Positions 45,241 through 53,420 of a stretch of DNA of 64,000 nucleotides are shown here, in pieces (the stretch's first letter is position 1; the number at the start of each line of letters is the position of its first letter). The stretch is taken from assembly GCA_016124615.1 (NCBI GenBank), contig WGNF01000004.1, positions 1 through 64,000 of the forward strand, in the 5' to 3' direction. Source of the stretch: Paracoccaceae bacterium. Lineage in GTDB: Bacteria; Pseudomonadota; Alphaproteobacteria; Rhodobacterales; Rhodobacteraceae. A program made the translations under genes and the position numbers. The notes below the pieces were generated by a model, which was not told where the DNA came from, searched no databases, and worked only from the letters and a program-made list of their open reading frames with translations.

Positions 45241-46308
45241 ATGAATGACGCTGCCCTGCCCGCTTCCGATACCGCTTCGCCGCAGGGTCAACGCCCGGCG
45301 CCGGGCATTTCGCTGCGGGGTCTGGCCAAGACCTTTGCCGCGCAGACCGCCGTGCAGGACGTGTCGGCCGAGATCGCGGCGGGCGAGTTGACGGTGCTGC
45401 TGGGCCCCTCAGGCTGCGGCAAGTCCACCTTGCTGCGGATGATCGCGGGCTTCGAGGCGCCGACGGCAGGCGAGATTTACCTTGCCGAGGCGCCCATTGC
45501 CGCCCTGCCCCCCTCGCGCCGCGATATCGCGATGGTGTTCCAAAGCTATGCGCTGTTCCCGCATCTGACGGTGGCCGAGAACATCACTTTCGGCCTGTCG
45601 GTCCGCCGCACCGGCAAGGCAGAGACGGCCGACCGGCTGGACCGCGTCGCGCGACTGATGGGGCTGGAAACGCTGTTGCAGCGCAAGCCCGCGCAACTGT
45701 CGGGCGGCCAGCAACAGCGGGTGGCGCTGGCGCGGGCGGTGATTTCGGAACGCCCCGTCTGCCTGATGGACGAACCGCTGTCGAACCTCGACGCCAAGCT
45801 GCGAGCCGAGATGCGGGTGGAAATCCGGGCGCTGCAACGTCGGCTGGGGCTGACGATGGTCTATGTCACCCACGATCAGGTCGAGGCGATGACGATGGCC
45901 GACCGCATCGTGCTGATGAATGCAGGCCGGGTCGAACAGGCCGGCACACCCGAACAGATCTACGCCGAACCCGCCACCACCTTCGCCGCCCGCTTCATCG
46001 GCAGCCCGCCGATGAACCTTGTGCCCGCCGAGGCGCTTGGCCTGCCGGGCGCAGCGGTGGCCGGACTGCGCCCCGAGGATATCCACATCGCCGCCGAGGG
46101 CGTGCCCGCCCGTATCGTCAGCGCCGAATACCTGGGCGCCGACCTTCTGGTGACGCTGGCCATCGGCGCCGCGCAGGTGATCCTTCGCCAGCCCGCCCGC
46201 ACCGGCCTGCCCGCCGGGCCAGAGGTGCGTCTGGCCTGGGTGCCCGATGCCCTGCGCCTGTTCGACGCCACGACCGGCCACGCGATCGGCCGCAGCCCCG
46301 CCGTTTGA
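45241..46308 (+). CDS. ABC transporter ATPase, UgpC/MalK type
   Basis: A 355-residue import ATPase. Walker A GPSGCGKSTLLRM, Q loop VFQSYALFPH, signature LSGGQQQRVALARAV, Walker B VCLMDEPLSNLDAKL, switch His in YVTHDQVEAM, and a C-terminal TOBE/OB regulatory domain (VAGLRPEDIHIAAEGVPARI). No good ribosome-binding site precedes the ATG, which fits a leaderless message. It heads an operon of ATPase, binding protein and two permeases, as in glycerol-3-phosphate or sugar importers. Confidence 0.9.
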   Translation: MNDAALPASDTASPQGQRPAPGISLRGLAKTFAAQTAVQDVSAEIAAGELTVLLGPSGCGKSTLLRMIAGFEAPTAGEIYLAEAPIAALPPSRRDIAMVFQSYALFPHLTVAENITFGLSVRRTGKAETADRLDRVARLMGLETLLQRKPAQLSGGQQQRVALARAVISERPVCLMDEPLSNLDAKLRAEMRVEIRALQRRLGLTMVYVTHDQVEAMTMADRIVLMNAGRVEQAGTPEQIYAEPATTFAARFIGSPPMNLVPAEALGLPGAAVAGLRPEDIHIAAEGVPARIVSAEYLGADLLVTLAIGAAQVILRQPARTGLPAGPEVRLAWVPDALRLFDATTGHAIGRSPAV

Positions 46309-46346
46309 CCCGCCTGCCTTTCCTCAGCCACGCAAGGATAACGTTG

Positions 46347-47633
46347 ATGACCCTTTCCCGACTGACCCGACAGCTTGGCGGCGCCGCCGTCCTGGCGCTG
46401 CTGGCCGCGCAACCCGCGCTGGCCGTGAACCTGCAGTTCTTCTTCCCGGTCGCCGTTGGCGGCGGGGCGGCGGACACGATCCAGGCGCTGACCGACGAAT
46501 ACATGAAGGCGCACCCCGATGTGAAGATCGAGCCGGTCTACACCGGTAGCTACACCGACACGATCGCCAAGGCGCTGACCGCCTCGAAGGGCGGCAACCC
46601 GCCGCAACTGGCGGTGATCGGTGCGGCCGAGCTTTTCGACCTGATCGACGAGGATATGGTCGTGCCGTTCGACGACTACGTGTCGGCCGACATGAAAAAA
46701 TCGTGGCTGGGCGGCTTCTACCCGGCGTTCATGGCCAACAGCCAGGCTGGCGGCAAGACCTACGGCATCCCGTTCCAGCGTTCGACCCCGGTGATGTACT
46801 GGAACAAGGACGCCTTCAAGAAGGCTGGCCTCGACCCCGAGCACGCCCCGGCCAGCTGGGACGAACTGGTCACCGACGCGCAGAAGCTGACGATCCGCGA
46901 CGCTTCGGGCAAAGTGACCCAGTGGGGCGTGCGCATCCCGACCGCGGGCTTCCCCTACTGGCTTTACCAGGGCCTGGCGATCCCGAACGACGCGAACCTC
47001 GCCTCGGCCGACGGCACCAAGGTGTTCTTCGACACGCCGCAGGCGATCGAGGCGGCGCAGTTCATGCTGGACCTGACCACCAAGGACAAGGTGATGGAGC
47101 CCGGCACGCTGGACTGGGGCGCCACGCCCAAGGCCTTCTTCGAGGGCAACTCGGCGATCATCTGGACCACCACCGGCAACCTGACCAACATCACGCAGAA
47201 CGCGCCGTTCCCGTTCGGCGTGGGCTACCTGCCGGCCAAGAAGCACTTCGGCGCCCCGACCGGCGGCGGCAACTGGTATCTGTTCAAGCAGTCGACCGAC
47301 GAACAGAAGAAGGCCGCGGTTGACTTCGTCGAGTGGATGACTGCCCCCGATCAGGCGGCCAAGTGGACGATGGCCACCGGCTACGTCGCGCCGCGCCCTG
47401 ACGACTGGGATACCCAGGCGCTGAAGGACTACGTGGTGAAGGTTCCGGGCGCGCTGGTTGCCCGCAACCAGCTGGAATACGCTGGCCCGGAACTGACCGT
47501 GGACCAGAACGTCGCGATCACCCAGTACCTGAACGACGCGCTGGAAGCGATCATGTCGGGCCAGAAAGATGTCGCCTCGGCGATGCACGAGGCCCAGTCG
47601 AAGGCCGTCGCCGCGCTCGCCCCCTACCAGTAA
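46347..47633 (+). CDS. ABC transporter substrate-binding protein, UgpB/MalE family
   Basis: A 428-residue periplasmic binding protein. Signal peptide MTLSRLTRQLGG through AAQPALA. The mature part begins VNLQFFFPVAVGGGAADTIQ and contains the family hallmark YWNKDAFKKAGLDPEHAPAS, then GIPFQRSTPVMY. AAGGATAACGTTG precedes the ATG. The ligand is not clear: the genes around do not include glycerophosphodiester or sugar catabolism enzymes. Confidence 0.9.
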   Translation: MTLSRLTRQLGGAAVLALLAAQPALAVNLQFFFPVAVGGGAADTIQALTDEYMKAHPDVKIEPVYTGSYTDTIAKALTASKGGNPPQLAVIGAAELFDLIDEDMVVPFDDYVSADMKKSWLGGFYPAFMANSQAGGKTYGIPFQRSTPVMYWNKDAFKKAGLDPEHAPASWDELVTDAQKLTIRDASGKVTQWGVRIPTAGFPYWLYQGLAIPNDANLASADGTKVFFDTPQAIEAAQFMLDLTTKDKVMEPGTLDWGATPKAFFEGNSAIIWTTTGNLTNITQNAPFPFGVGYLPAKKHFGAPTGGGNWYLFKQSTDEQKKAAVDFVEWMTAPDQAAKWTMATGYVAPRPDDWDTQALKDYVVKVPGALVARNQLEYAGPELTVDQNVAITQYLNDALEAIMSGQKDVASAMHEAQSKAVAALAPYQ

Positions 47634-47644
47634 CCCGCTCTGTC

Positions 47645-47663
47645 GGGGGGCCTTCGGCCCCCC
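47645..47663 (+). terminator. intra-operon hairpin after the binding-protein gene
   Basis: GGGGGGCC-TTC-GGCCCCCC, an 8-bp G/C stem, followed by GTCTTTC. It lies between the binding protein and the first permease. Such hairpins protect the binding-protein message or partly stop transcription, giving more binding protein than permease. Confidence 0.7.
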
Positions 47664-47682
47664 GTCTTTCGCCGGAGGCCCC

Positions 47683-48552
47683 ATGCGGCGCGAATGGCTC
47701 TATGCTTGGCTGATGCTGCTGCCCGCGCTCGTCGTGCTGGCGACCTTCATGCATGTGCCGGCGATCAAGACCGTCATCGCCTCGTTCTATTCCACCCCGC
47801 ACGGGTTGCGCCCCTCGCGCTTCATCGGCTTGGCGAACTACCAGCGCATGATCGCCGACCCGGTGTTCTGGCAGGCGATGCGCAACAACCTGATCTACGC
47901 CGTGATCTTCGTGCCGCTGTCGATGGCGATGGCGCTGGTGATGGCGCTTCTGGTGCAGGGCCGGATCGTCGGGCGCGCTTTCCTGCGGATGGCCTTCTTC
48001 ACGCCGACCGTGCTGCCGCTGATTGCGGTCGCCAACATCTGGATCTTCTTCTACACGCCGGGCTTTGGGCTGATCGCCCAGATCCGCGACCTGTTCGGGC
48101 TGCCAGCCTTGAACCTGCTCGGCACCGGCACCACTGCGCTTTACGCCGTGGCGGCGGTGGCGGTGTGGAAAGAGGCCGGGTTCTTCATAATCTTCTACCT
48201 CGCCGCGCTGCAGACCATCCCGCCGAGCCTGGTCGAGGCGGCGCAGTTGGAAGGCGCCAGCCGCTGGCAGATCTTCCGCCGCGTCACGCTGCCGCTGATC
48301 ATGCCGACCACGCTGTTCATCTCGGTCAACGCGGTGATCGACGCGGTGCGGCTGATCGACCACATTTTCCAGATGACGAACGGCGGACCCAACAACGCGA
48401 CGAACCTGCTCTTTTACTACATCTACCGCGTCGGCTTTCAGTTCTGGGATACCTCCTATGCCGCGACGCTGACGGTGGTGATGATCGTGATCCTGTCCTT
48501 GCTGGCGCTGGGCCAGATCGTGCTGGTCGATCGCAGGGTGCATTACAAATGA
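47683..48552 (+). CDS. ABC transporter permease, UgpA type
   Basis: A 289-residue inner-membrane protein with six spans, the first being WLYAWLMLLPALVVLATFMH. The EAA loop that contacts the ATPase reads EAAQLEGASRWQIFRRVTLP. GGAGGCCCC precedes the ATG. The stop overlaps the next permease as ATGA. Confidence 0.92.
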   Translation: MRREWLYAWLMLLPALVVLATFMHVPAIKTVIASFYSTPHGLRPSRFIGLANYQRMIADPVFWQAMRNNLIYAVIFVPLSMAMALVMALLVQGRIVGRAFLRMAFFTPTVLPLIAVANIWIFFYTPGFGLIAQIRDLFGLPALNLLGTGTTALYAVAAVAVWKEAGFFIIFYLAALQTIPPSLVEAAQLEGASRWQIFRRVTLPLIMPTTLFISVNAVIDAVRLIDHIFQMTNGGPNNATNLLFYYIYRVGFQFWDTSYAATLTVVMIVILSLLALGQIVLVDRRVHYK

Positions 48553-49355
48553 AGGGGTGGGACTGGCTCGCGACGATCGGCGGCTGGCTGCTCGCACTCC
48601 TGTGGGTGCTGCCGCTGGCCTATGCGGTCTGGACCGCCTTTCACCCCTCGGCCTACGAGACGCATTTCAACCTGCTGGCGCCGCTGACGCTGGAAAACTT
48701 CCCCGCCGCCTGGGTGCAGGCGCCGTTCGCGCGGTATTTCCTGAACACGGTGGTGCTGGTGACGGTGATCCTGGCGGTGCAACTGGTGCTGGGCACCTTC
48801 GCGGCCTTCGCCTTTGCCCGGCTGAAGTTTCCCGGCAAGCAGGTCATCTTCCTCTTGGTGCTGCTGCAACTGATGGTGATGCCCGACGTGCTGCTGGTCG
48901 AGAACTACCAGACGATCCGTATCCTCGGCCTGGTCGACTCGATCGTGGGAATCGGGCTGCCCTACATGGCCTCGGCCTTCTTCATCTTCCTCTTGCGCCA
49001 GACCTTCATGACGATCCCGACCGAGCTTGACGATGCCGCGCGGATCGAAGGCGCCTCGCTGCTGACGCTGATCCGGCGGGTCTATGTGCCGCTGGCCAAG
49101 CCCACCTACATCGCCTTTGGCCTTATTTCGGTTTCGGCGCACTGGAACAACTATGTCTGGCCGCTGATCATCACCAATTCGGTGAACGCCCGGCCCTTGA
49201 CCGTCGGCCTCTCGATCTTCTCGGCGATCGACAGTGGTGTGCACTGGTCCATCATCAACGCGGCGACGCTGATGACCTCGGCGCCGCTGCTGATCGGCTT
49301 TCTGCTGTTTCAGCGCCAGTTCGTGCAAAGTTTCATGCGCGCCGGGATCAAGTGA
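48549..49355 (+). CDS. ABC transporter permease, UgpE type
   Basis: A 268-residue second permease with six spans, beginning WLATIGGWLLALLWVLPLAY. Its EAA loop reads DDAARIEGASLLTLIRRVYV. It completes the heterodimeric channel. Its TGA stop abuts the stop of the deaminase gene on the other strand (TGATCA). Confidence 0.92.
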   Translation: MKGWDWLATIGGWLLALLWVLPLAYAVWTAFHPSAYETHFNLLAPLTLENFPAAWVQAPFARYFLNTVVLVTVILAVQLVLGTFAAFAFARLKFPGKQVIFLLVLLQLMVMPDVLLVENYQTIRILGLVDSIVGIGLPYMASAFFIFLLRQTFMTIPTELDDAARIEGASLLTLIRRVYVPLAKPTYIAFGLISVSAHWNNYVWPLIITNSVNARPLTVGLSIFSAIDSGVHWSIINAATLMTSAPLLIGFLLFQRQFVQSFMRAGIK

Positions 49356-50690
49356 TCAGGCACCAAGCGCGCGGGCCAACCGGTTCTGCCGTTCCACCAC
49401 GCGCGGCAGATCGAGCGTGGCTACCTGCCCTTCGCGCACCACGCGGCGGCCCTCGACCAGCAGGTCGCGCACCTTCATCGGCCCGGCGAGCAAGAGGGCG
49501 ACCGGATCCCACGACCCCGCGCTTTCGATGCCCGAGACGTCCCAGATCGCGATATCGGCGCGCTTGCCCGGCTCCAGCGACCCGCAATCGTCGCGGCCCA
49601 GCACCCGCGCCCCGCCCAGCGTCGCAATCTCCAGCGCCTCACGCGCCGACATCGCATCGGCGCCGCGCGCGACGCGCTGCAACAGCATCGCCTGTCGCGC
49701 CTCGGCAACCAGATTGCCAGCGTCGTTCGAGGCCGAACCATCGACGCCCAGACCGATCTTCACGCCCGCATCCCGCATCGCCCGCACCGGCGCGATGCCG
49801 GACCCAAGGCGACAATTCGAACACGGGCAATGGGCCACGCCGGTGTGCGAGCGGGCAAAGAGTGCGATTTCCGAACTGTCGAGCTTCACGCAATGGGCGT
49901 GCCAGACATCATCGCCGGTCCAGCCGAGGTCTTCGGCATATTGCCCCGGTCGGCAGCCGAACTGCGACAGCGAATAGGCGATATCCTCGTCATTCTCGGC
50001 CAGATGGGTGTGCAGCATCACGCCCTTGTCGCGCGCCAGAAGTGCGGCATCGCGCATCAGGCTCCGGCTGACCGAGAACGGCGAGCAGGGCGCCACGCCG
50101 ACCCGCACCATCGCCCCCGGCTTTGGATCATGGAAGGCGTCGATCACCCGGATGCAATCCTCAAGGATCGCGGCTTCGTTCTCGACCAGCGTATCCGGCG
50201 GCAACCCGCCCGCGCTTTCGCCGATCGACATAGCCCCACGTGTCGGGTGAAAGCGCAGCCCGATTTCGGTCGCGGCGGCGATGGTGTCATCCAGCCGCGC
50301 CCCGTTGGGGAAGAGGTAAAGGTGATCCGAGGTCAGCGTGCAGCCCGACAGCGCCAGTTCCGCCAGCCCGATCAGCGCCGAAACCTGCATCTCGTCCGGG
50401 CCGAACTTCGCCCAGATCGGGTAAAGCGTCTTCAGCCAGCCGAAGAGCAGCGCATCCTGCCCGCCCGGCACGGCGCGGGTCAGCGTCTGGTACAGGTGAT
50501 GGTGCGTGTTCACCAGACCGGGGGTGACCACGCAGCCCTTCGCCTCCAGCACCTCGCCTGTGGTGGCAAGCCCCTGCCCCACCGCCACGATCACGCCGTC
50601 GCGGATCAGCACATCGCCCCCGGCAATCTCTGCTCGGGCGGCGTTCATGGTCACGACACTGGTCGCGCCACGGATCAGAAGGTCTGGCAT
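49356..50690 (-). CDS. amidohydrolase, 8-oxoguanine deaminase-like
   Basis: A 444-residue metal-dependent deaminase. Zinc ligands lie in VNTHHHLYQTLTRAVP, LHTHLAENDEDI, WHAHCVKLD and LGVDGSASND. The signature THHHLYQ with the QLTR-like following stretch and AHCPCSNCRLGSGIAPVRAM is typical of the 8-oxoguanine deaminase/guanine deaminase-related branch (ATZ/TRZ group). GGAGACCTCTC precedes the ATG at 50690. It would remove ammonia from an oxidised or modified purine; the exact substrate is inferred from the family. Confidence 0.8.
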   Translation of the reverse strand: MPDLLIRGATSVVTMNAARAEIAGGDVLIRDGVIVAVGQGLATTGEVLEAKGCVVTPGLVNTHHHLYQTLTRAVPGGQDALLFGWLKTLYPIWAKFGPDEMQVSALIGLAELALSGCTLTSDHLYLFPNGARLDDTIAAATEIGLRFHPTRGAMSIGESAGGLPPDTLVENEAAILEDCIRVIDAFHDPKPGAMVRVGVAPCSPFSVSRSLMRDAALLARDKGVMLHTHLAENDEDIAYSLSQFGCRPGQYAEDLGWTGDDVWHAHCVKLDSSEIALFARSHTGVAHCPCSNCRLGSGIAPVRAMRDAGVKIGLGVDGSASNDAGNLVAEARQAMLLQRVARGADAMSAREALEIATLGGARVLGRDDCGSLEPGKRADIAIWDVSGIESAGSWDPVALLLAGPMKVRDLLVEGRRVVREGQVATLDLPRVVERQNRLARALGA

Positions 50691-50871
50691 GAGAGGTCTC
50701 CACTTGGGCCAACGCTCCCTTCGGCCCAATGGAACCCGGCCGACAGAAGAGAGCGCAAGGACTCGGCCGCGGACACCCTATCAAACCCGGCCCTGCCCCC
50801 GCAAGCGACCGGCCGCGATCCGTGCGACGGGCGCAAGGAAGGTGTTTCGTGTTTCGCGGAAAGGTCGGGCG

Positions 50872-51678
50872 CTACGGCGCGCGCGACAGCACGGCCAGCG
50901 CCGCGGCGTGAATGTCGCGGTTGGCGGCCGCCAGCACGCGCCCGCCCTGATGCGCGGGGCCGCCGTGCCAGTCGGTCACAACGCCCCCCGCCGCCTCGAT
51001 CACCGCGATCGGGGCCTGAATGTCATAGGGTTGCAGCCCGGCCTCGACCACCAGATCGACCTGGCCCAGTGCCACCAGCGCATAGGCGTAACAATCCATC
51101 CCGTAGCGGGCCAGCCGCACCTGCGACGCGAGCGCATGGAAGGCCGCGCCCTCGTCCGCCGTGCCGACCTCGGGGAAGGTGGTGAACAGGATCGCCTCGG
51201 CCAGCGGGCGGGCGGGCCGTGTCAGCAGCGGCCGACGCCCGTGCGGGCCGTCCAGCCGGGCCTGACCGAAGCCGCCCAGAAACCGCTCGCCGATATAGGG
51301 CTGGTCGATGATGCCAAGGATCGGGCCGGTCGGGTTCGACAGGGCGATCAGCACGCCCCAGGTTGGCGTGCCGCTAAGGTAGCCACGGGTGCCGTCGATC
51401 GGGTCGAGCACCCAGGTCAGCCCGCTGGTGCCCGGCGTAGCACCCATTTCTTCGCCAAGGATGGCGTCCTGGGGGCGGCGGGCGGTGATCAGGCTGCGCA
51501 TCGCCGCCTCTGCCGCACGATCTGCGACGGTGACGGGGTCGAACCGTGCCGTTTCCTTGCTGTCGGCGGTCAGGTCGGCACTGCGGAAGTGGGTCAGCGT
51601 CGCCTTGCGGGCGACGTCGGCCAGATCCTCTGCCAGCGCAAGCAGCGCGCGGCGATCGTCTTCGGAAGGTTCAGTCAT
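50872..51678 (-). CDS. hisN: histidinol-phosphatase, inositol-monophosphatase family
   Basis: A 268-residue magnesium-dependent phosphatase. It has DPVTVADRAAEAAMRSLI, the metal sites GEEMG and WVLDPIDGTRGYLSGTPTWG, and a C-terminal YDIQAPIAVIEAAGGVVTDW. The GTRGYLSG sequence and length fit the HisN branch that makes histidinol, though inositol- or fructose-bisphosphatase activity cannot be excluded. It lies 66 bases upstream of, and in line after, the XRE regulator read on the same strand. Confidence 0.82.
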   Translation of the reverse strand: MTEPSEDDRRALLALAEDLADVARKATLTHFRSADLTADSKETARFDPVTVADRAAEAAMRSLITARRPQDAILGEEMGATPGTSGLTWVLDPIDGTRGYLSGTPTWGVLIALSNPTGPILGIIDQPYIGERFLGGFGQARLDGPHGRRPLLTRPARPLAEAILFTTFPEVGTADEGAAFHALASQVRLARYGMDCYAYALVALGQVDLVVEAGLQPYDIQAPIAVIEAAGGVVTDWHGGPAHQGGRVLAAANRDIHAAALAVLSRAP

Positions 51679-51744
51679 CGGCGGCCCCCGGCTGTCGCCG
51701 CCATGCGGTAGCGACAGCCGGGGCCACGGTCAAGCCGAAGGCTT

Positions 51745-52107
51745 TCAGGCGGCGTCGCTCAACACGCGGGCGAGGTCGAACAGACGGCGGCGCTGATGTT
51801 CCGGGATCGCGTAGTACGAGCGGACGAGTTCGAGGGCTTCCTTGTCGGCGAGGATATCACCCTCGACCAGCGGCTGGCCTTCGCGCGCAGCGTCGATGCC
51901 TTCGAAGAAGAAGCTGATCGGAACGCCCACGGCTTCGGCGATGTCCCACAGACGAGAGGCGCTGACGCGGTTCATCCCGGTCTCGTACTTCTGAATCTGC
52001 TGGAACTTGATCCCGACCTTGTCGGCGAGTTGCTGCTGGGTCATGCCGATCATCCAGCGGCGATGACGGATGCGTTTGCCGACGTGGGCGTCTACCGGGT
52101 GTTTCAT
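51745..52107 (-). CDS. XRE-family transcriptional regulator
   Basis: A 120-residue repressor-type protein. The helix-turn-helix occupies residues about 12-66: IRHRRWMIGMTQQQLADKVG and FQQIQKYETGMNRVSASRLW. The C-terminal part (EALELVRSYYAIPEHQRRRL) is likely the dimerisation helix. AGAGGAAGAC precedes the ATG. Two near-identical palindromes 80-140 bases upstream are likely its own operators, so it probably controls its own gene and perhaps the divergent quinone oxidoreductase gene. Confidence 0.88.
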   Translation of the reverse strand: MKHPVDAHVGKRIRHRRWMIGMTQQQLADKVGIKFQQIQKYETGMNRVSASRLWDIAEAVGVPISFFFEGIDAAREGQPLVEGDILADKEALELVRSYYAIPEHQRRRLFDLARVLSDAA

Positions 52108-52185
52108 GTCTTCCTCTTGGCGTTGCAGGTTGTTCGGAGTGTGGCTCGTATCCCATTGAAGCAAGAAGCGTGCCAACTTTCGAAA

Positions 52186-52205
52186 ACCTGTCTAAAGGGA
52201 CAGGT
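52186..52205. promoter_or_regulatory. candidate XRE operator, site 1
   Basis: ACCTGTC-TAAAGG-GACAGGT: 7-bp arms with a 6-base spacer. On the reverse strand its core reads TGTCCCTTTAGACA, differing from site 2 at one position. The arm and spacer sizes fit a dimeric helix-turn-helix protein such as the adjacent XRE regulator. Confidence 0.65.
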
Positions 52206-52225
52206 GAGATTCTTTTGAGAACAGG

Positions 52226-52247
52226 GACTTGTCCTTTTAGACAAGTC
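52226..52247. promoter_or_regulatory. candidate XRE operator, site 2
   Basis: GACTTGTC-CTTTTA-GACAAGTC: 8-bp arms with the same 6-base spacer as site 1. The centres of the two sites are 41 bases apart, close to four helical turns, so dimers bound to both would face the same side of the DNA and could cooperate. Confidence 0.65.
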
Positions 52248-52457
52248 AGACACCCATGAAAACGCATCGAATCCGGGCTGGACGCTACTCTTCCTTACGG
52301 CGAGTGATCCGGTCGTCAGGAGCGCATTCGCATATGTGAAAGGGCCTTTGCAAAATGCAACGGCGTTGCATGGCGAAACTGCGCATTCTGCAATGGTTGT
52401 GCTGTCTGGCCTTGCGCGACGTCTGGCCCTATCACCTTTTTGTCAACGGAGGATCCC

Positions 52458-53420
52458 ATGCGCGCCTACCAGCTCGACCGATATGCCGAACCCGCCACCC
52501 TGCGTGAGATCGCGACGCCAGAGCCCGGACCGGGCGAGGTGCGGCTGCGGATCGCCGCCTGCGGCCTGAACTTTGCCGACCTTCTGATGCTGAAGGGCGA
52601 GTATCAGGAACGCCCGCCGCTGCCGATGACGCCAGGGATGGAGGTTGCGGGCACCGTCGAGGCGCTGGGGCCGGGGGTCGCGGGTCCCGCCCCCGGCACC
52701 CGCGTCGCCGCCTTCGCCGGGTCGGGCGGTCTGGCCGAGGCAGGCTGCTTTGCCGCCGCGCGCTGCGTGCCGCTGCCCGACGGCATGAGCTTTGCCGAAG
52801 CGGCGGCGTTTCAGGTCGCCTATTCCACCAGCCACGTCGCGCTGGCGCATCGCGCGCAACTGCGGTCGGGCGAAACGCTGCTGGTGCTGGGCGCCGCGGG
52901 CGGCGTCGGGCTGACGGCGGTAGAGATCGGGCGGCTGATGGGCGCGCGGGTGATCGCGGTGGCGCGCGGCGCCGACAAACTGGCCGCGGCGGCGGCAGCC
53001 GGGGCGCACCATCTGATCGACAGCGACACCGCCGACTTGCGGGCCGAGTTGAAGGCGCTTGGCGGCGTCGATGTCGTCTATGATCCGGTCGGCGGCGACG
53101 GCTTCCTGACGGCGCTGCGCGCCACACGCCCCGAAGGTCGACTGATCACCATCGGCTTTGCCAGCGGAACGGTGCCGCAGATTCCGGCGAACCTGCTGCT
53201 GGTGAAGAACCTGACGGTGATCGGCCTTTACTGGGGCGGCTATCTGGTGTTCCGCCCCGAGGTCATCGCCGACAGTCTTGCCACGCTGTTCGGCTGGTAT
53301 GCCGAGGGCAAGCTGAAACCGCACATCAGCCACATGCTGCCGCTGGCGCAGACCGACGCGGCGCTGGATCTGCTACGCGCGCGCCGCTCCACCGGCAAGG
53401 TCGTTGTCACGATGGGCTAA
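52458..53420 (+). CDS. quinone oxidoreductase, zinc-free MDR family
   Basis: A 320-residue NADPH-dependent reductase of the medium-chain family. It has NFADLLMLKGEYQERPPLPM, GMEVAGTVEALGPGV, the nucleotide-binding LVLGAAGGVGLTAVEIGRLM and DVVYDPVGGDGFLTALRATR. No structural or catalytic zinc cysteines are seen. GGAGGATCCC precedes the ATG. The last 48 bases overlap the 3' end of the LysR gene on the other strand. Confidence 0.9.
   Translation: MRAYQLDRYAEPATLREIATPEPGPGEVRLRIAACGLNFADLLMLKGEYQERPPLPMTPGMEVAGTVEALGPGVAGPAPGTRVAAFAGSGGLAEAGCFAAARCVPLPDGMSFAEAAAFQVAYSTSHVALAHRAQLRSGETLLVLGAAGGVGLTAVEIGRLMGARVIAVARGADKLAAAAAAGAHHLIDSDTADLRAELKALGGVDVVYDPVGGDGFLTALRATRPEGRLITIGFASGTVPQIPANLLLVKNLTVIGLYWGGYLVFRPEVIADSLATLFGWYAEGKLKPHISHMLPLAQTDAALDLLRARRSTGKVVVTMG

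Larger units (their letters stand above)
52108..52457. other. 350-base divergent control region
   Basis: No gene is visible between the XRE regulator (leftward) and the quinone oxidoreductase (rightward). It contains two inverted repeats with the core TGTCCYTTTAGACA (52186-52205 and 52226-52247) and a near-palindrome TTCGCATATGTGAA at about 52326. Base composition is clearly richer in A/T than the flanking genes, as expected of promoters. Confidence 0.6.

Noticed and set aside
52319..52335. TTCGCATATGTGAA as a second copy of the importer operator TTCACATGTGAA
   Set aside because: The two differ in centre and symmetry (one mismatch between arms), so similarity may be chance.
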